This document shows, piece by piece, positions 12,746 through 26,225 of a DNA stretch of 64,000 nucleotides (its first letter is position 1; the number at the start of each line of letters is the position of its first letter). The DNA lies in NCBI RefSeq assembly GCF_905475395.1, contig NC_058338.1, positions 3,225,001 through 3,289,000 on the forward strand, written 5' to 3'. The translations under genes and the position numbers were made by a program. Under the pieces are notes generated by a model. That model saw only the letters and a list, made by a program, of their open reading frames with translations. It ran no database searches and had not been told where the DNA came from. This DNA is from Chrysoperla carnea (taxonomy: Eukaryota; Arthropoda; Insecta; Neuroptera; Chrysopidae).

Positions 12746-13179
12746 GTAGCCAGTGCACCATTTTGGAATTTTAAACCCACTGTTTCCCCATGTCTCATTT
12801 GTAGTTTTATAGCATCATAACTACCTTTCGGGACATTTCCTTGACGTTGGATCTCCAAAGTAGTTTGGTCCAGGATAATGCCTAGGAATTTTTTCCTTTC
12901 TCCGATAGTTTAAGGCAGCCCCCCTCACCTTTGGAAGGGTAAAGGAGGGGATAACGTATTTTCTTGTAAATAGTACCAGCTGTTTTTTGTCCGAGTTCAT
13001 CCCAAGGCCAGAGTTAGAGCACCATCGTGCTAAAACTTTTAGTGCGGATAGTATTATGTGTGATCAAGTATCAGAAAATTGCGAGCCTTCTAGCTTAGGA
13101 TACGTCATTCTAAATCACTCTGAATTGCGGCAAATTTTTGCCGCAAGTAATTTAAAGTGTAATAACAGACTGTTATCAT

Positions 13180-13185
13180 TTTATT
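13180..13185 (-). terminator. Polyadenylation signal of UGT E
   Basis: AATAAA on the minus strand 13 nt past the UGT E stop codon. Context only; no transcript end is known. Confidence 0.4.
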
Positions 13186-13198
13186 AATTTTTTATCAT

Positions 13199-14959
13199 TT
13201 AATTTTTTTTTATTTTAGCGCTTCTTAAACGACAAGTTTTATATCTAATAAAATACATTATTTTTTTACAAATAATGAAAATAATTACAATTATTAAAAT
13301 TAAAATACTAAAAATACAAAAATAGACATCAAACCATTCAACTTCATACCAAGGAGCATCTAAAACGGGATTTCTTAAAAATTTAGCACCTTTATGACGA
13401 ATCACATATTCAATCCACCAAATGGCTCGATCCAAAGGTTTTGTTGGCTGATCCCATAATGTATTCGAAATTTCTTTTATATTTTTTTTATAGCTAGAAA
13501 TTAAAAAAAATGTTGGTATATTGACTGCAAAATTTGGCACGAGTAATGAGTACAATCTCACCTATTATTGTTTACCACTTCATAAATAGTGTTGTTTAAA
13601 ACTTGTTCAGTCAGTTCAACTCGTGATAACCATTTTCCAATGCCAAGTTGTTGAAATCTACCAGCGTTTTGATATTGATCAGCAAAAAATGGTATAATTA
13701 TTAAGGGCACTTGAGCACGAATAGCTTCTTCTGCTGATTGTAGACCTCCTTGTGTCATGAACAGTTTAATATTTGTATGTTCTAGAGACAGAAAGGTGAT
13801 CTGATTATTTATGCATTTTATTTAAATAGTCAAACATACCCAATACCGCCCTTTGTGGAACCCATTGTGAAATAAATACATTATCAGGTTTATTCGATAA
13901 ATTTTCGGATTCATATTTCCATAAAATTCTATACGGCAACCATTTAAACACTTTAAGGATTGTAGCAATCGTTTTCTCACCCAATAAAGAACTTTTTATA
14001 TTCGATCCAAGACTAAAGTAAATAAACCCATTTTGGGCATTATCCAAAAACGATTTTATACTCTGAAAAATACAAACAACTTATTAAAATGACAGTTAAT
14101 CTAACTGTAAATCTCTTACCTCTGGTAAAGGTTTGAGTTGTTGCTCATGTATTCTACCAAACTCAATTAAATTCATTGCTTTTGGATACGCTCCATGTAA
14201 TAAAGGATTTGTGTTTGTTAAAACAATACTCACATCCTTAACCATTTCTCGCAAACTTCTGGATATTTTATTTCCAAAATGCTTCTCTACCAAAGCTTCC
14301 TGTTTAGGAAACATATGATACTTGTAATAATTTCTATATTCAATTGCATTTTTAGCGCCTTTTAAACGATCCCAAAAGGATGACGGGTTTATAAAGTCAT
14401 CCCATGAGTTTGGAAAGTAAACTGGATGTGTTGGGTTACCAATTGCGTCGTATCCGGATAAGGATGTAGAGTACGATGAAATACCAATCAGAGGACATTT
14501 ATATAATTCGGCAAAAGCGACAGTTGATTGATAACTGAACCATTCAGTAATTACGACATCAAATTGATATAACTCTGGACGTTGAATTAAGTTTTTGACA
14601 TCAGGATGTTGAAACATCCAATCCAAAAATATATACGCATAATTATTTAGCCATTTAACATTGTTCATTGTGGGAGCATCATTTACAATCTGTTCAATTA
14701 ATGTTACCAATTGTGGTCTTACTATTTTATATGCTCCATCATGGGTATCAATTTCTGTGATATTTATTAAGTTTGGGTCGTTAATCAAATCTGGTATAAT
14801 TGTTACCACTTTATGTCCACGTAACGAGAGTTCACGTATGATTGGAAAATAAATAACACTGTGACTGTAGGAAGCAGTTGATGAAATGAATAAGATATTA
14901 GCATTTTTCACGTTTTCTATAAGAACAAAAATCGTAAGCAATTTTAGAATAAATGACAT
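13199..14959 (-). CDS. UGT: UDP-glycosyltransferase E, 4 exons, 525 aa
   Basis: Exons 14959-14120, 14062-13840, 13781-13562 and 13493-13199 give 525 codons plus stop; introns are 57, 58 and 68 nt. It has a signal peptide, His33 (ASYSHSV), NITEI sequon, Glu139 in VITEWFSYQ (the other C-group genes have VITEWLTYQ), WVPQRAVLE, MTQGGLQSAEEAI, one membrane helix and a K-I-K-K-N tail. It is the twin of D. The change to WFSYQ next to the catalytic-acid position is one place where the two copies may differ in acceptor choice (inference). A retroposon 3' tail lies in the 900-bp spacer between its 3' end and gene D. Confidence 0.93.
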
Positions 14960-15864
14960 TTTTTATATGTAATTGAAAGCGCATCCAGGGTAACTTATGG
15001 CTTAAATAGCTTTCAGAAATGAGTATACTGCTTTTGGCAACCTTTCTTACTCACAACCTTATGACTGTATGTTGCGATTAGTGAAATATATTTTGTATTT
15101 AAATATGAAAAATTTTTTAAATAAAATAACAATAAAAATAAATTTGTTTCACTTGTAAGTTATTTATAATTAGAATAATTAAAATTATGAAATTTTCCAT
15201 TGATGTGAATGGTTATAAAAACATGTCGAATGAATTTAATGAATTTAATAAAAAGTAGTTTAAGATCGCTTCGCTATTGATCGTCACTTTTAAAAGAAAA
15301 AAACTAAAGTATAAATTTCTTAAACAAAGAAATTCTACATGTAGACCGTGAGTCAATAATAAAGCAAAATTTCTCTAATTCTTGTTGTCTGCCATTTGGA
15401 AGTTTGATAAAGTAAATTTTGGAAATATTTCGAATTTGGTCGATTTTTATATTAAATAAATTCGTACGCAATTTTCCGATATTTCAATAAGGTTTTACAA
15501 TCATGTGGACATGTCCAAACTTCCTTTAAAAGTCATCGAAATTCACAAAATCGAAAAAATCGATCTCTAATTCGAAACTCGAGTCATGATTTAAACGGTA
15601 TTTTTCTGACTTTCTAAGCTTATTTTAATGAACCTTTTTAACAGTAAAGAAAAAGAATCATAGAAGTTTCACTTCATTATCGGCTCAAGGTCTCATAATG
15701 GTCGTAAATATACAAAACTTAAAAAAAAATAAATTAAAAGTTTATAATTAATGTATGGGATTAAAGTAGGCTGTCAGATAGCGACAAAAAACTTTTTGAT
15801 TGAAAAGTATATTACTTTTGACGAAAATGAAGAGATTGCAGGTGAACTAATAGAGGCATATAGA

Positions 15865-16120
15865 GGTTAGATATGATTAGAGCCCATTGTGATACCATAT
15901 ATGTATTTTACCACCTTTCCGCTGATAATTTCATTTATCAGCTCCTCAAGTTCAGAGTCTGAGTGCACTTCCTTCATGCATATACACCATGCACTACACC
16001 AGCCCATCACAACTATTAGTTATATTAATTTTGTTGCGACGGCGGGAATCGAACCCGCTACCCTAAGCATACCTCAGACGGAATTGGTTACGCCTTAACC
16101 AACTGAGCTAATAGAGATAC
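15865..16120 (-). mobile_element. tRNA-derived SINE, copy 1
   Basis: On the minus strand the element starts with a tRNA-like head at 16120: an A-box (TTAGCTCAGTTGGTTAAGG) and, near 16,050, a B-box (GGGTTCGATTCCC). A unique body follows, and the tail ends near 15,865. The 5' and 3' ends of the tRNA-like part cannot pair as an acceptor stem, so it is a retroposon rather than a tRNA gene. The tail is related to the LINE 3' tail at 6,368. Confidence 0.75.
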
Positions 16121-16974
16121 TAACATATAAAATTTAGTACTGGTTTTAGTGAAACGATTCGTACAGTTTGACTCAAAACTATTAGTAAAAGAGATGGTAT
16201 AAGGTCAAACCTCAGCCATCTGATAAGCAGGTGAGACCTATTTTTCATGAAATTTGATTTATAAACACAGCTGAGGGAGGGGGGCGGGGTTTAAGACATA
16301 AACGAAAATACGAGACACCTTGACATGGCACTACCTAACAGTCTATGAATTGAAATGATATGAAGTACGAAAAATACATAATTATTATTTATTAATGGCA
16401 CAGATAAATCGATATTACATTATATCTGTGAATACGTTGCAGTAGGTCAGGAATATTGTGCTATTTTTTTGTCTTAATCAACAAATCGTTATCAAATGTT
16501 TAATTTTAATCTGAATATCGCTAATTAATGGTAGCATTTAGCTTAACTAAGCGGTTTAATGTGCAATTTAAATAAAAGGAATCATTTTTTTGGTCCCTGG
16601 TGTTTTTGGTACATCGAAAAATTTACTGGAAGTGTCTATTAATCCGTGATAGAAAAAAATAGCAAAGCGTTCCTCACCTATAATTTATGCATCAAGCATT
16701 AATTAAATTAATAAAATAATAATGATGATGAACTTGACATTAATTAATTATGTAGGTATTTATTTATGAAGTTCGAATAACTTTCTTATCAAAAATGCAT
16801 ACAAAGTGTCTATCATTTTAAACAAACCACTTGAAAGTTTTTAACGAACAGCTTTAGGAACAAATAATCCGAGTGAGAGTGGTTCTACTCGAAGGAAATT
16901 TTATAAAGGCATTAAAGTTGACCTTGAATTTCAAGGTAGTTTAAAAATGATCTCAAATTCATAACTAATAACAA

Positions 16975-17395
16975 AAAGTGGAATTTAAAAAACTAAAAAA
17001 CCCCCGACAAATGCGATTTATTTCTTGTAAACCGATTTTCGGAAACTTAGCTATAAAATGTTCGGTTCGACCGTTTAAGGACTACGATGCCACTGAGAAA
17101 CACATAGACGCACAGATAAACACTTTAAACTTGTATCTCTCCTTCTTAAATCAATATGAAAGTGATGGTCATGGGCATCAGATGAGATGAAAAGGATTCT
17201 TAGAAGAGCTATCATTTATTGGAACAAATTTTTGGAAATATTTTAATTGAAATTGAAATATTTGAGTTGATTTTGTTCTTTTGAATTATTGTTTTGAATT
17301 ACTTGATTATTTTACCATTTCACTTTTCGAAATGAATTGAGCCAGGTTTATTTGATCATTCATTTCCATAGTAATTATTTATATGTTAAAATTTT
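16975..17395 (+). repeat. Dispersed repeat X, copy 1 (first half only)
   Basis: cccccgacaaatgcgattta at the start; the body contains gatgccactgagaaacac and catcagatgagatgaaaagg. The short open frame at 16,978-17,190 lies inside it and is not a gene. Confidence 0.65.
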
Positions 17396-17528
17396 ATCAA
17401 TATTGTCAGTCAAATCATTCAATGTCCAAAGAAACCTCAGCCAGTGCCTAAACTAATTTGCTATATTCATTTTAGGAAGTAGAAATAATTTTCAGGAAGA
17501 ATTAAAAATCATAAAAACGTTTTACGAT

Positions 17529-20500
17529 TTAATTATTTTTAATTTTATAACATTGTAGATGTCTTGTTTTAGTTTTAATAAAACAAATTAATTTTTTACA
17601 AATAATGAAATTAATTACTATAATTAAAAGTAAAATACTAAAAATAAACAAATAGATATCAAACAATTCAACTTCATACCATGGAGCATCTACTGCTGGA
17701 TTTCGTAAAAATTTAGCACCTTTATGGTTAATCACATATTCAATCCACCAAATAGCACGATCCAAAGGTTTTGTTGGCTGATCCCATAATGTATTTGATA
17801 CTTCAATAATATTCTCTTTGTAGCTGCAAAATTATGAAAATTAAAATAACTAGCTAAAAATATTGAAAAACTTTTTCACAAACCTGATATTATTTATGAT
17901 TTCATAAATTGCATCTCTTAGAACGTCTTCAGATAGTTCAGCTCGTGATAAAAGCTTTCCAATACCAAGTTGTTGAAATCGTCCACCATTCTGGCCTTGA
18001 TCAGCGAAAAATGGTATAATTATTAATGGTACTTTAGCACGTATAGCTTCTTCGGATGATTGTAAACCACCTTGCATCATGAATAATTTTATATTTTTAT
18101 GCTCTAAAAATAATTAAATTTTGTTAAAGGTCATTGGTTCGTTATAAATGTAATGATTGGGCCAGACACGATTACGAACTGGGTACATAGAAACTGAAAA
18201 ATTAACTTATTGATTGTATTCACTTTGCTTGGTACTTCCTTATTTTCGTTTTTCGTTTCGTTTGCGTGGCCTTTTCTGTCGATAACCCGCCAACACGATG
18301 TTTGAGAATAAAAGTACTCTTGTAATTTTTGCTTTAGGGAGGCGCTTAGTTATTGAAGTACAAATTCTTGTAAAACTAAAATTGCAATATTAAATTTCTT
18401 TGTAGGAACTCTTGCTACAAAACTTATCCGCTACTGATTGTTTCGTAGCTCTGTGTCTGGCCATAGGTTAACATACCCAAAACAGCTCGCTGAGGAACCC
18501 ATTGTGAAATATATACATTATCAGGTTTACCAGGCAAATTTTTTGATTCATACTTCCATAGTATTTTGTACGGTAAGTTTTTAAATACTTTTAAAATTAT
18601 AGCAATCGTTTTTTCACCCAATAAGAAACTTTTAATGTTCGATCCAAGACTAAAGTAAATAAATCCATTGACGGCACTATCTAAGAATGCTTTCAATTCC
18701 TGGAAGAATGAACACTATAATGTAAATTATACCTAGCTACTGATAAATTATTAAAAAGAATCATGCCATTTTTTAACAAAAATAATTTAACGACAGCTAA
18801 GGTTTAACCTTCGATTCGTTTTATTGATAAAAAGTTACCTTAAGCTAATTATGGACTTATATAATGCGTAAAAATAATGTTAAAAATGTGTTTGGCACAT
18901 CATTACCACATTAATTAATTGGCCAATGTAATGAAAAATCTTTCAAATTCCTAGCCAATGTGATGGCAAGGCCGACATTCATAACAACTGAATTCGGTGT
19001 CCTTGTAGTCACGGTCGGATTAACTATGAGCCTAGGGATCCAATACGTGCACAAAAAAATGTTTCGTACACGGCAAGAAATTTTTTGTGGTTATCACTAT
19101 GTAAGTATCTGTGTGTCTGCCATACTGTGTACTGTATTGAGGGAATAGTAACATTAGCAATAGTTATGGCGAATGAGTCAATGCAGTATGGGCGTCAAGC
19201 CCATTCTGGTTGGCGATACCCACAATTAGTGTCTCTACCCACATAGAAACTCACAGTTGATGATCTTCAAACGGCTAAAATGGGGTCTCGAGAATTTCAT
19301 TATCTTATTGGCGGTTGAGGGTGCGGCAAATCTGGTCACACACAAGAGATGAGTAATTTAAATGATCTGGAATATTCAAAAAAACGTGAATACGAGTGCT
19401 GATATTGAGATCTATCAGCACTCGTTTTAACGTAATCAAATATGATCTAAAACTATTTGAGATCAAATATGGCTAAGGATATTTCACGTACTACTGATTT
19501 CAACACTGACATCGACACTTTTGCAAAACAAAATTCTCGCAAGGTGAACTTTTATGTCTAAAATGGTCTCGAAAAAAGTGCACGGTCAGATCCCCGCGTT
19601 GCCTAAGGCCACTACTGCATTACCTAGGGACCTGACATAGTAAATTCGGCTATGCTTATAGTAAGTTCTTGCCTTAATGAGCTAAAGAAAAATTCTGCCG
19701 AATAAAAAAAGGTTTTTCTTCAAACTTAAATCTCAGCTTCGATAATATTTTAACAGTTTACCACTATTGTTCATAAGTTTCAGAAACTTTGAGTAGAGTT
19801 TTATAATAGTATATTGCACTACAAGGGCAGAAAATTTGTGATTGCACTGCGCGATATGATCATAGCGCGCAGTTCAGAGCTCTCAAATTTTCTGCCCAGG
19901 TAAGGTATGTATGTCTGTTTTTCTTTATTTCCAGCCGAAAGTACGTACTTTCTGCTTCTGTTGGGAAACTATTTGCTTTAGCTTTTTGCTCCTGCAGTTC
20001 TTGTTATTACGACCTTGCTTAAATACGATTCTACTGAAATTTCATTTTTACATTTGTAACATCTTAAAAATTTTTCCTAAATCCAGTTCACAATCTGATA
20101 TCAGGGATCTCAACATGCTTATGTATCCTTGATTATAAAGAAAAAAAAATTACCTTTGATAAAGGTTTGAAGACTTGTTCATGTATTCCACCAAACTCAA
20201 TTAAATTAGCTGCCTTTGGGTATGCTCCATGTAATATTGGATTTGTATTTGTTAAAATAATGCTCACATCTTTCTCGATTTCCGTCAGACTTCTAGATAC
20301 ATTCTTTCCAAAATGTTTCTTCACCAGAGCTTCTTGTTTCGGAAACATATGATGTTTATAATAATTACGGAATTCAATTCCAGTTTTAATACTTTGTAAA
20401 CGTTGCCAAAGTGATGATGGATTTACAAATTCATTCCAGATAAATGGAAAGAAAGTTGGATGGGTTGGACTGCCAATAACATCATATCCCGATAAAAGTA

Positions 20501-21041
20501 ATGTATATGATGAAATCCCAATCAGAGGGCATTTAAATAGATCAGAAAATGCGGCTGTTGATTGATAAGTTAACCATTCCGTGATTACTACATCAAAATG
20601 ATATTGCTCTGGATTGCGGATAAGATTTCGAACATCAGGATGTTGTAACATCCAATCCATAGCATGATATGAGTAACTATCCAAAGATTTAATTAGTGTC
20701 AAAACAGGAGCTCGATTACTTACTTGAGTAATAAATTGAGTTAAATCTTTGATGGCTATTTTATATGCACCATCATGGATATTTATTTCTGTGATATTTA
20801 CCAATTTTGGATCGTTAATTAAATCGGGTATAATTGTTACCACTTTATGGCCACGTAACGAAAGTTCACGTATTATTGGGAAATAAACAACACTGTGACT
20901 GTACGAAGCCGTTGGTGAGATAAATAAAATATTCGCACTTTCAACATTTTGGAAACATATTAAAACTATTGTTAATTTAATTATTACTAAAGTTTGGAAG
21001 AAATTATTTTGGAATTTCGTTGTCATATTTGGCGAATGCAA
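17529..21041 (-). CDS. UGT: UDP-glycosyltransferase F, 4 exons, 541 aa
   Basis: Exons 21041-20154, 18699-18477, 18103-17884 and 17823-17529 sum to 1,626 nt (541 aa plus stop). The N-terminus is longer than in its relatives; a second Met at 21026 gives 536 aa and a more typical signal peptide. His49 (His44 from the second Met), NITEI, VITEWLTYQ, FSLGSN, WVPQRAVLE, a membrane helix and a K-I-K-N-N tail are present. The signature reads MMQGGLQS, with Met where most copies have Thr. Intron 1 is 1,454 nt, far longer than the 57-63 nt first introns of C, D and E, and contains a near-perfect 73-nt palindrome. F is transcribed divergently from G. Confidence 0.9.
19825..19897. repeat. 73-nt palindrome in intron 1 of UGT F
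   Basis: gggcagaaaatttg at the left is perfectly repeated inverted at the right (caaattttctgccc). Inner arms actgcgcg and cgcgcagt also pair, meeting at a central tgatca. It could fold as a long hairpin in RNA from either strand. The flank agtatattgcac (from 19,808) is shared with hairpins at 46,826 and 50,792. Confidence 0.75.
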
Positions 21042-22842
21042 ATTTTAATAGAACTAAATGTTAATCGAATCCCTTCTAATTTTATGAATGGCTAAATTTT
21101 GTACAATAAAGACAATTTATGACTGTAATAAATAAAAATGGATGTGATAACTCACTTTAACTTCCATGCTTATTTTATTATTAAAGATTTAAATTGTTTG
21201 TAGTAAAGTTTCATCGAAAATACACAAACAAAAAGGCCCCAAGTGTCTTTCCTCTTAAGTATCGACTTGACGATTTTATTCAGGTTCGTTAGTAACCTGC
21301 ATTTATAAAAAAAAGGTCAATCCGACTCGCGGTCCAAGTTTGCTTCGCAAGAAATTAATTTAACAGTGAATGAAAAAGTAAAATTCTACAAAAGTTGAAT
21401 TAATGAAGCTACCTATCAATTTTCCACTCAACATCTTTTATGTTTTTGAGAAAAAGGAAGCTAAATCTTTACCATAATTTAGACCCTCACGGGAAAAGCT
21501 ATATTTAATAACGTGGAAGTTAAATTTGTGTTAAATTTAAATCTATTAAAAGTATCAACACGTTGTTTTTGCTTTCAAATTTTTCGAATTATATTTAAAA
21601 AAAACCAAGGATTTAGATAATAAAATAATTAATTTACAATTACGTAAAGCATTTACTTGTAATAAAAGACTTTGAAAAATGTTTCAAACAAAATCTGAAG
21701 CAATAAAAAGCCTTTTTTTTTTTTAAATTAAGTAAGTATGAATCATTTCTAGATAAATTTTTTTTGTAAAAATAACCATTCTTGTATTATTTACTATTTA
21801 GTCAATGAGCCAAGAGTATCGACTTGCCATAGACAAGATGATTATTCAAATAATCTAATGCTTCTTATGAGAAGCAATTTTATCAATAATTATCACAAAT
21901 TTTATCATTAGTGTAGTAGTGATATTTACATAAATATGTAGATATCTGAAATGAAATGAATCATTTAGAAAGCTGTCTAGTCAAAATAAAAACTGCCTCT
22001 ATATAAATCAGGTAAGAAACGTAAAAAATACCAGATTTCCAGCTAATTTCTCTATGATATTTTAATATTCCTCTAAGAATGTAAGATTAGAAAGAAAAAC
22101 AAAACATTTTTTGTAATTTTTGATTTTAAAAGAAAAAAATTTAGCAATGATATTGCAGATTGAAAAAGTTTTAAAAAAACCATTCTAGAGTCATAATTTC
22201 ATCCAAAATAACTTCAGATATAATGCATTTTGGATTGAAAGTTTTGTTATAAAAATGAGGAAAAACAGTACTCAAGAATCAAGACTCTGTTCTCACGAAA
22301 CATTCTAGGAAAGGCCCAAATGCAACTATATCCGTTGTGAGGTAACGTATCCGTGGTGATCCAAAAGTGGATATGATAGCCAAATTTCTGTGTGGCTCAC
22401 TAAAGGATCAACTGGCACGTGACAGCGGAGGCATTTCTTGTCTATGAAAAAATCGGGGTGGATTTCCATTGGTGTGCCAAGAAGCGTGATCTGTCGGCCA
22501 CTATCAAGCGACCTGGGTAAACACCTGAGCCTATCATAGTCCTAGAGACGCCACGATCCATGGTAGTCCGGATGTTTTTATCAGAAATCTTCTTTTGTAT
22601 AAGGTTTTCTTCAATCCATTTTGGGTATTTTCATTATTTTTAATTGCTAGAAAAGATTATGATAACATCATTTCGATATAATCGAAACAATTTTTAGACA
22701 TTCAATCAAATTTCAAAATTACTTTCTGCTTGTAACATGTAGTTACACTTATTTTAAAAATGACCTCGATATCTGTTTAAATTCAAAGATCACTTTTATT
22801 CATTTAAAATTCATTTAAGATTTCAGATCGATCAAATTCAAA
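21042..22842. promoter_or_regulatory. Divergent spacer between UGT F and UGT G
   Basis: Both genes start outward from this 1.8-kb interval, so their promoters must lie here. Mostly AT-rich. 22,300-22,570 is clearly richer in G and C than its surroundings, with no recognisable frame. No specific factor site can be assigned by eye. Confidence 0.4.
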
Positions 22843-25518
22843 ATGTTTTTATTTATATTTTCACTGATTTTAATTAATTATTGTGATTCTAGTCGTATTT
22901 TAGCCGTTTTACCAACACCATCGATAAGTCACATGGTAATTTATCGTCCAATATTAAAAGAATTATCTTTACGTGGTCATCAAGTAGTGGCAATTCTACC
23001 AGATCCGATAAATGATCCAAAATTAGTGAATTTAACAGAAATCGATGTACATAATGTATCATATAATATTTGGGCACAAGAAAATCGTTTAGCTGAGACA
23101 CGAATTGAAAAAGAATCATTTTTCGGATCGTTTAAAAATATGTTTAAAGTATTGTTAAAAGTTTGTGACAGTGAATTGAATCATCCACAAGTGCAACAGT
23201 TAATCCAAAATGAATCGGAGCATTTTGATTTGGTTATTAATGAATGGTTAATGTATGCAAGTACTTTTGCTTTTGGAGAACGATTTAATTGTCCAATTGT
23301 GGGTGTATCATCAATGCCTTTATTTATTACTGGCCATGATACAATTGGAACACCAACATATCCTGGTTATGTACTAGATTTCATGAAATTATCTGGAATG
23401 GATTTAACATTTTGGGAACGTATTGATAATTTGTTGTATTCAATTTGGTTTCGATTATTTTATCATTGGGTTGTGTTGCCCAGTCATGATGTGGTAGCGA
23501 AAAAACATTTTGGGCAGAGTTTAAAGTATGTGGGAGATATTGAGAAAAGTGTTAGTGTTGTTTTGGTTAATACGAATCCAATATTTTATGTAAGTCGACC
23601 TTTACCACCGAATTTTATAGAGATTGGAGGAATTCACAAGAAAGAACGGCGTCCATTACCAGAGGTGAGAATTTTTCTACTTTTAGTTTTATCGATAAAA
23701 TTTTATTAATGTTTAAACTTTTTTTAAAAAGTTTTCATACACTTGGGCTGTATTTTTAAGAAATGTATTCGAAAAATAGAGGACTTTCTTTCAAATTCAA
23801 CAATTCATTCATTCATTGATTCGATCGAAAAATAAATAGGTTTGTAATGACGTATACGGTATTCCTGCCCATAAGCGTTACCAGTATGAAATTTTTGAAG
23901 GGATTGAATTTTTGGCATTGTAACGTGAGGGATATATACAGTTCCAAAACATAATTTCTATTTAAGGATGTATTTTTGTTGACTTCGAGTTGAGATATAG
24001 TCATTGAAATAAATACCACGGTCCTCGAATTAAAATCGTATTTTAAGAAATTTTATTTAAAAAATAAACGCAACTATCGTCAGTAGCTAAATTTATTCAT
24101 TAAAACACATTCATTACAAACATTCTTTATAAGGCAGGCAATAAGACTCTCAACTGAGATAAAGGTCCTATTCCTGCATGACAAAATGAAAAATTTGTTT
24201 AACGTAAAGCCATAAAACATTTCACAAGCGGTACGAAATTTTAATCCAACTTATAGATATAAATTACGATCGGTAATAGAATTTTCAAACCCAATAAATA
24301 ATTTATTGCGTGTTGTTACATTAAGTTTGCTGATCTTGCAAATAAATTTAGCTACTGACGATGGTTGCGTTGCAATTAAAATGTCCATATTTAGGGAAAT
24401 TTAAGTATGTTATCTTTTTAATTATACTTTTTAATTAAAATACAATTTTTATTTCGAGATATTTATTTTAATAACAATACCTTCTACAATTAAATGCACA
24501 TGGAAAAACCGTTTAGCGAAAAACACAAAAATGAAAAACGTTTCTTTTTAGCAATTAAAACAATATTTAGATGAATCATCAAATGGCGTATTATATTTCA
24601 GTCTTGGATCAAATGTAAAAAGTATATCGTTACCAATTGATAAATTAAACATTATTTTTAATGTATTATCAAAATTACCTTATAATATTTTATGGAAATG
24701 GGAATCCGATGACATTCCATTTAAGTCGAAGAATATTAAATTCTCCAAATGGTTACCACAACAAGATATACTTGGTAAGTTCAAGGAACCAGAAGAAATC
24801 GTCGAAGAAAATTTGATTTTAATTTCTTTAATTTAGATCACCACAATGTGAAGTTATTCGTTACCCAAGGAGGCTTGCAATCGATTGAGGAAAGTATTCG
24901 AAGTCAGGTTCCAATGATTGGAATACCATTTGCTGGTGATCAAGATCATAACGTTGCCAGAATACATAGTTTGAAGATTGGAAAACGAATTTACTTGGAA
25001 GAATTATCTGAACAATTACTTAATGATACAATATTTGAAATTATTACTGATAAAAGGTAAATAAATTTGTTTCAGGCAAGGAAAACTTGTTAGCCCGTCA
25101 ACACTCGCGTCAATCGTCTGGTAATTTTTAGGCGCATGATGAGAAATTTTCTCACGCTATCTGCATATGCTTCAAATATTATAATGCGAGTGAAAAAGAT
25201 TCAAAAAGAGAGCCTAAATATCTTGAATTTCTTTTTAGTTACAAAAATAACATTGTGGAAATATCAAATCTATTATGGGATCAACTGACAGATCCATTGG
25301 ATCGAGCCATATGGTGGATTGAATACGTAATTCGGCATAAAGGTGCTAAACGACTACAAAGTGGACTTGTACATATGCCATGGTATAAATATTTATTATT
25401 GGATATTTTATTATTTTTTATATGTTGTTTAATTATTGTATTTTATTTCTTGAAACTAGTTTTGAAATTGTATAATTTTATTTTTAAAACTAAAATTAAT
25501 AAAAATAAAAAAGATTAA
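22843..25518 (+). CDS. UGT: UDP-glycosyltransferase G, 4 exons, 514 aa
   Basis: Exons 22843-23664, 24552-24774, 24837-25056 and 25239-25518 give 1,545 nt (514 aa plus stop), with introns in phases 0, 1 and 2. It has a signal peptide (1-17), His30 in PTPSISHMV, NLTEI, Glu in VINEWLMY, FSLGSNV, the signature from KWLPQQDIL through FVTQGGLQS to GDQ, a membrane helix and a K-N-K-K-D tail. It belongs with H and I rather than with the A-F group, judged by NEW/VEY at the acidic position, PQQD in the signature and the shorter length. Intron 1 (887 nt) carries a 301-bp inverted-repeat element. It is the first plus-strand gene of the array. Confidence 0.93.
24069..24369. mobile_element. MITE in intron 1 of UGT G
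   Basis: The ends are inverted repeats of about 30 bp: left CGCAACTATCGTCAGTAGCT, right the complement with one or two changes (agctactgacgatggttgcg). It is 301 bp long with no open frame. It explains much of the length of this intron compared with the short first introns of C-E. Confidence 0.65.
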
Positions 25519-25636
25519 AACTTTGTTATCTTTTTTTATTTAAGTTCCAAAATCTTAATACAGAACTCGCCAAATTCATGAAAAATTCAACTCATCATTT
25601 CTTTTTTCCCAAGAGTTCTTAAAAGTTCAAATAACA

Positions 25637-25937
25637 TATACAAGGTTTGTTTGTTCGTTACGATTTCACGCAAAAACTACCGTCCGGATTTGAATGAAAC
25701 TGTATAACAATATATAGCTCATACATTAGAATAACACATGAGCTATAATTTATAAAGATATATTTAAGAAAAAAAAAGATTTAAAGATTTAAATTAAAGA
25801 TTTCTGTAAAAATTTAAAATAGTAAATGTCAAACAATTCATGGTCATCTTTTCTGATATACCTATTATCAGAAAAGGAGGAGAATTAGATCAAGAGAGGT
25901 GGAGGCTATTAAGGGGTCGTGGCGGGTATCATGCTAG
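25637..25937 (+). mobile_element. Helitron-like element between UGT G and UGT H
   Basis: Same family as 43,177-43,594: cacgcaaaaactaccg near the start, aataacacatgagctata in the middle, and the 3' end ggcgggtatcatgCTAG followed by T. The left end is not sharply defined. It occupies most of the G-H spacer. Confidence 0.55.
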
Positions 25938-26225
25938 TATTCTTATAAAATTGTAATAACTCTTGTTTGGTGTACATCTTCTCCAAACCATGTAATTAGT
26001 TTTAATTAGTACTTACATAACTATTCACTTTTATTAATCAATTATATTATATTTCTATTTAACCACAAACAAACATGCAAAAAAAAAATCCAGCATGACC
26101 TTACCAGAATTAATATCTAATTTCCAGAATAATTATACTTCTTTTTTTTTATTAATTAGTTTTAATGTAGTCATCAATCAAGTTAAACGTATTTAGATTT
26201 TAGTGAATGTGATTTTGGACTAACA

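Larger units (their letters stand above)
14960..17528. other. Spacer between UGT E and UGT F
   Basis: Holds SINE copy 1 and repeat X copy 1. The rest (14,960-15,860; 16,121-16,970) shows no gene or clear element. Confidence 0.6.

Noticed and set aside
12541-12858. 105-codon minus-strand frame
   Set aside because: Part is the LINE 3' tail and the rest is unrelated spacer; a chance fusion.
16035-16120. tRNA gene
   Set aside because: A- and B-boxes are good, but the ends cannot pair as an acceptor stem and the sequence continues into a body and tail shared with 32,867; it is a SINE head.
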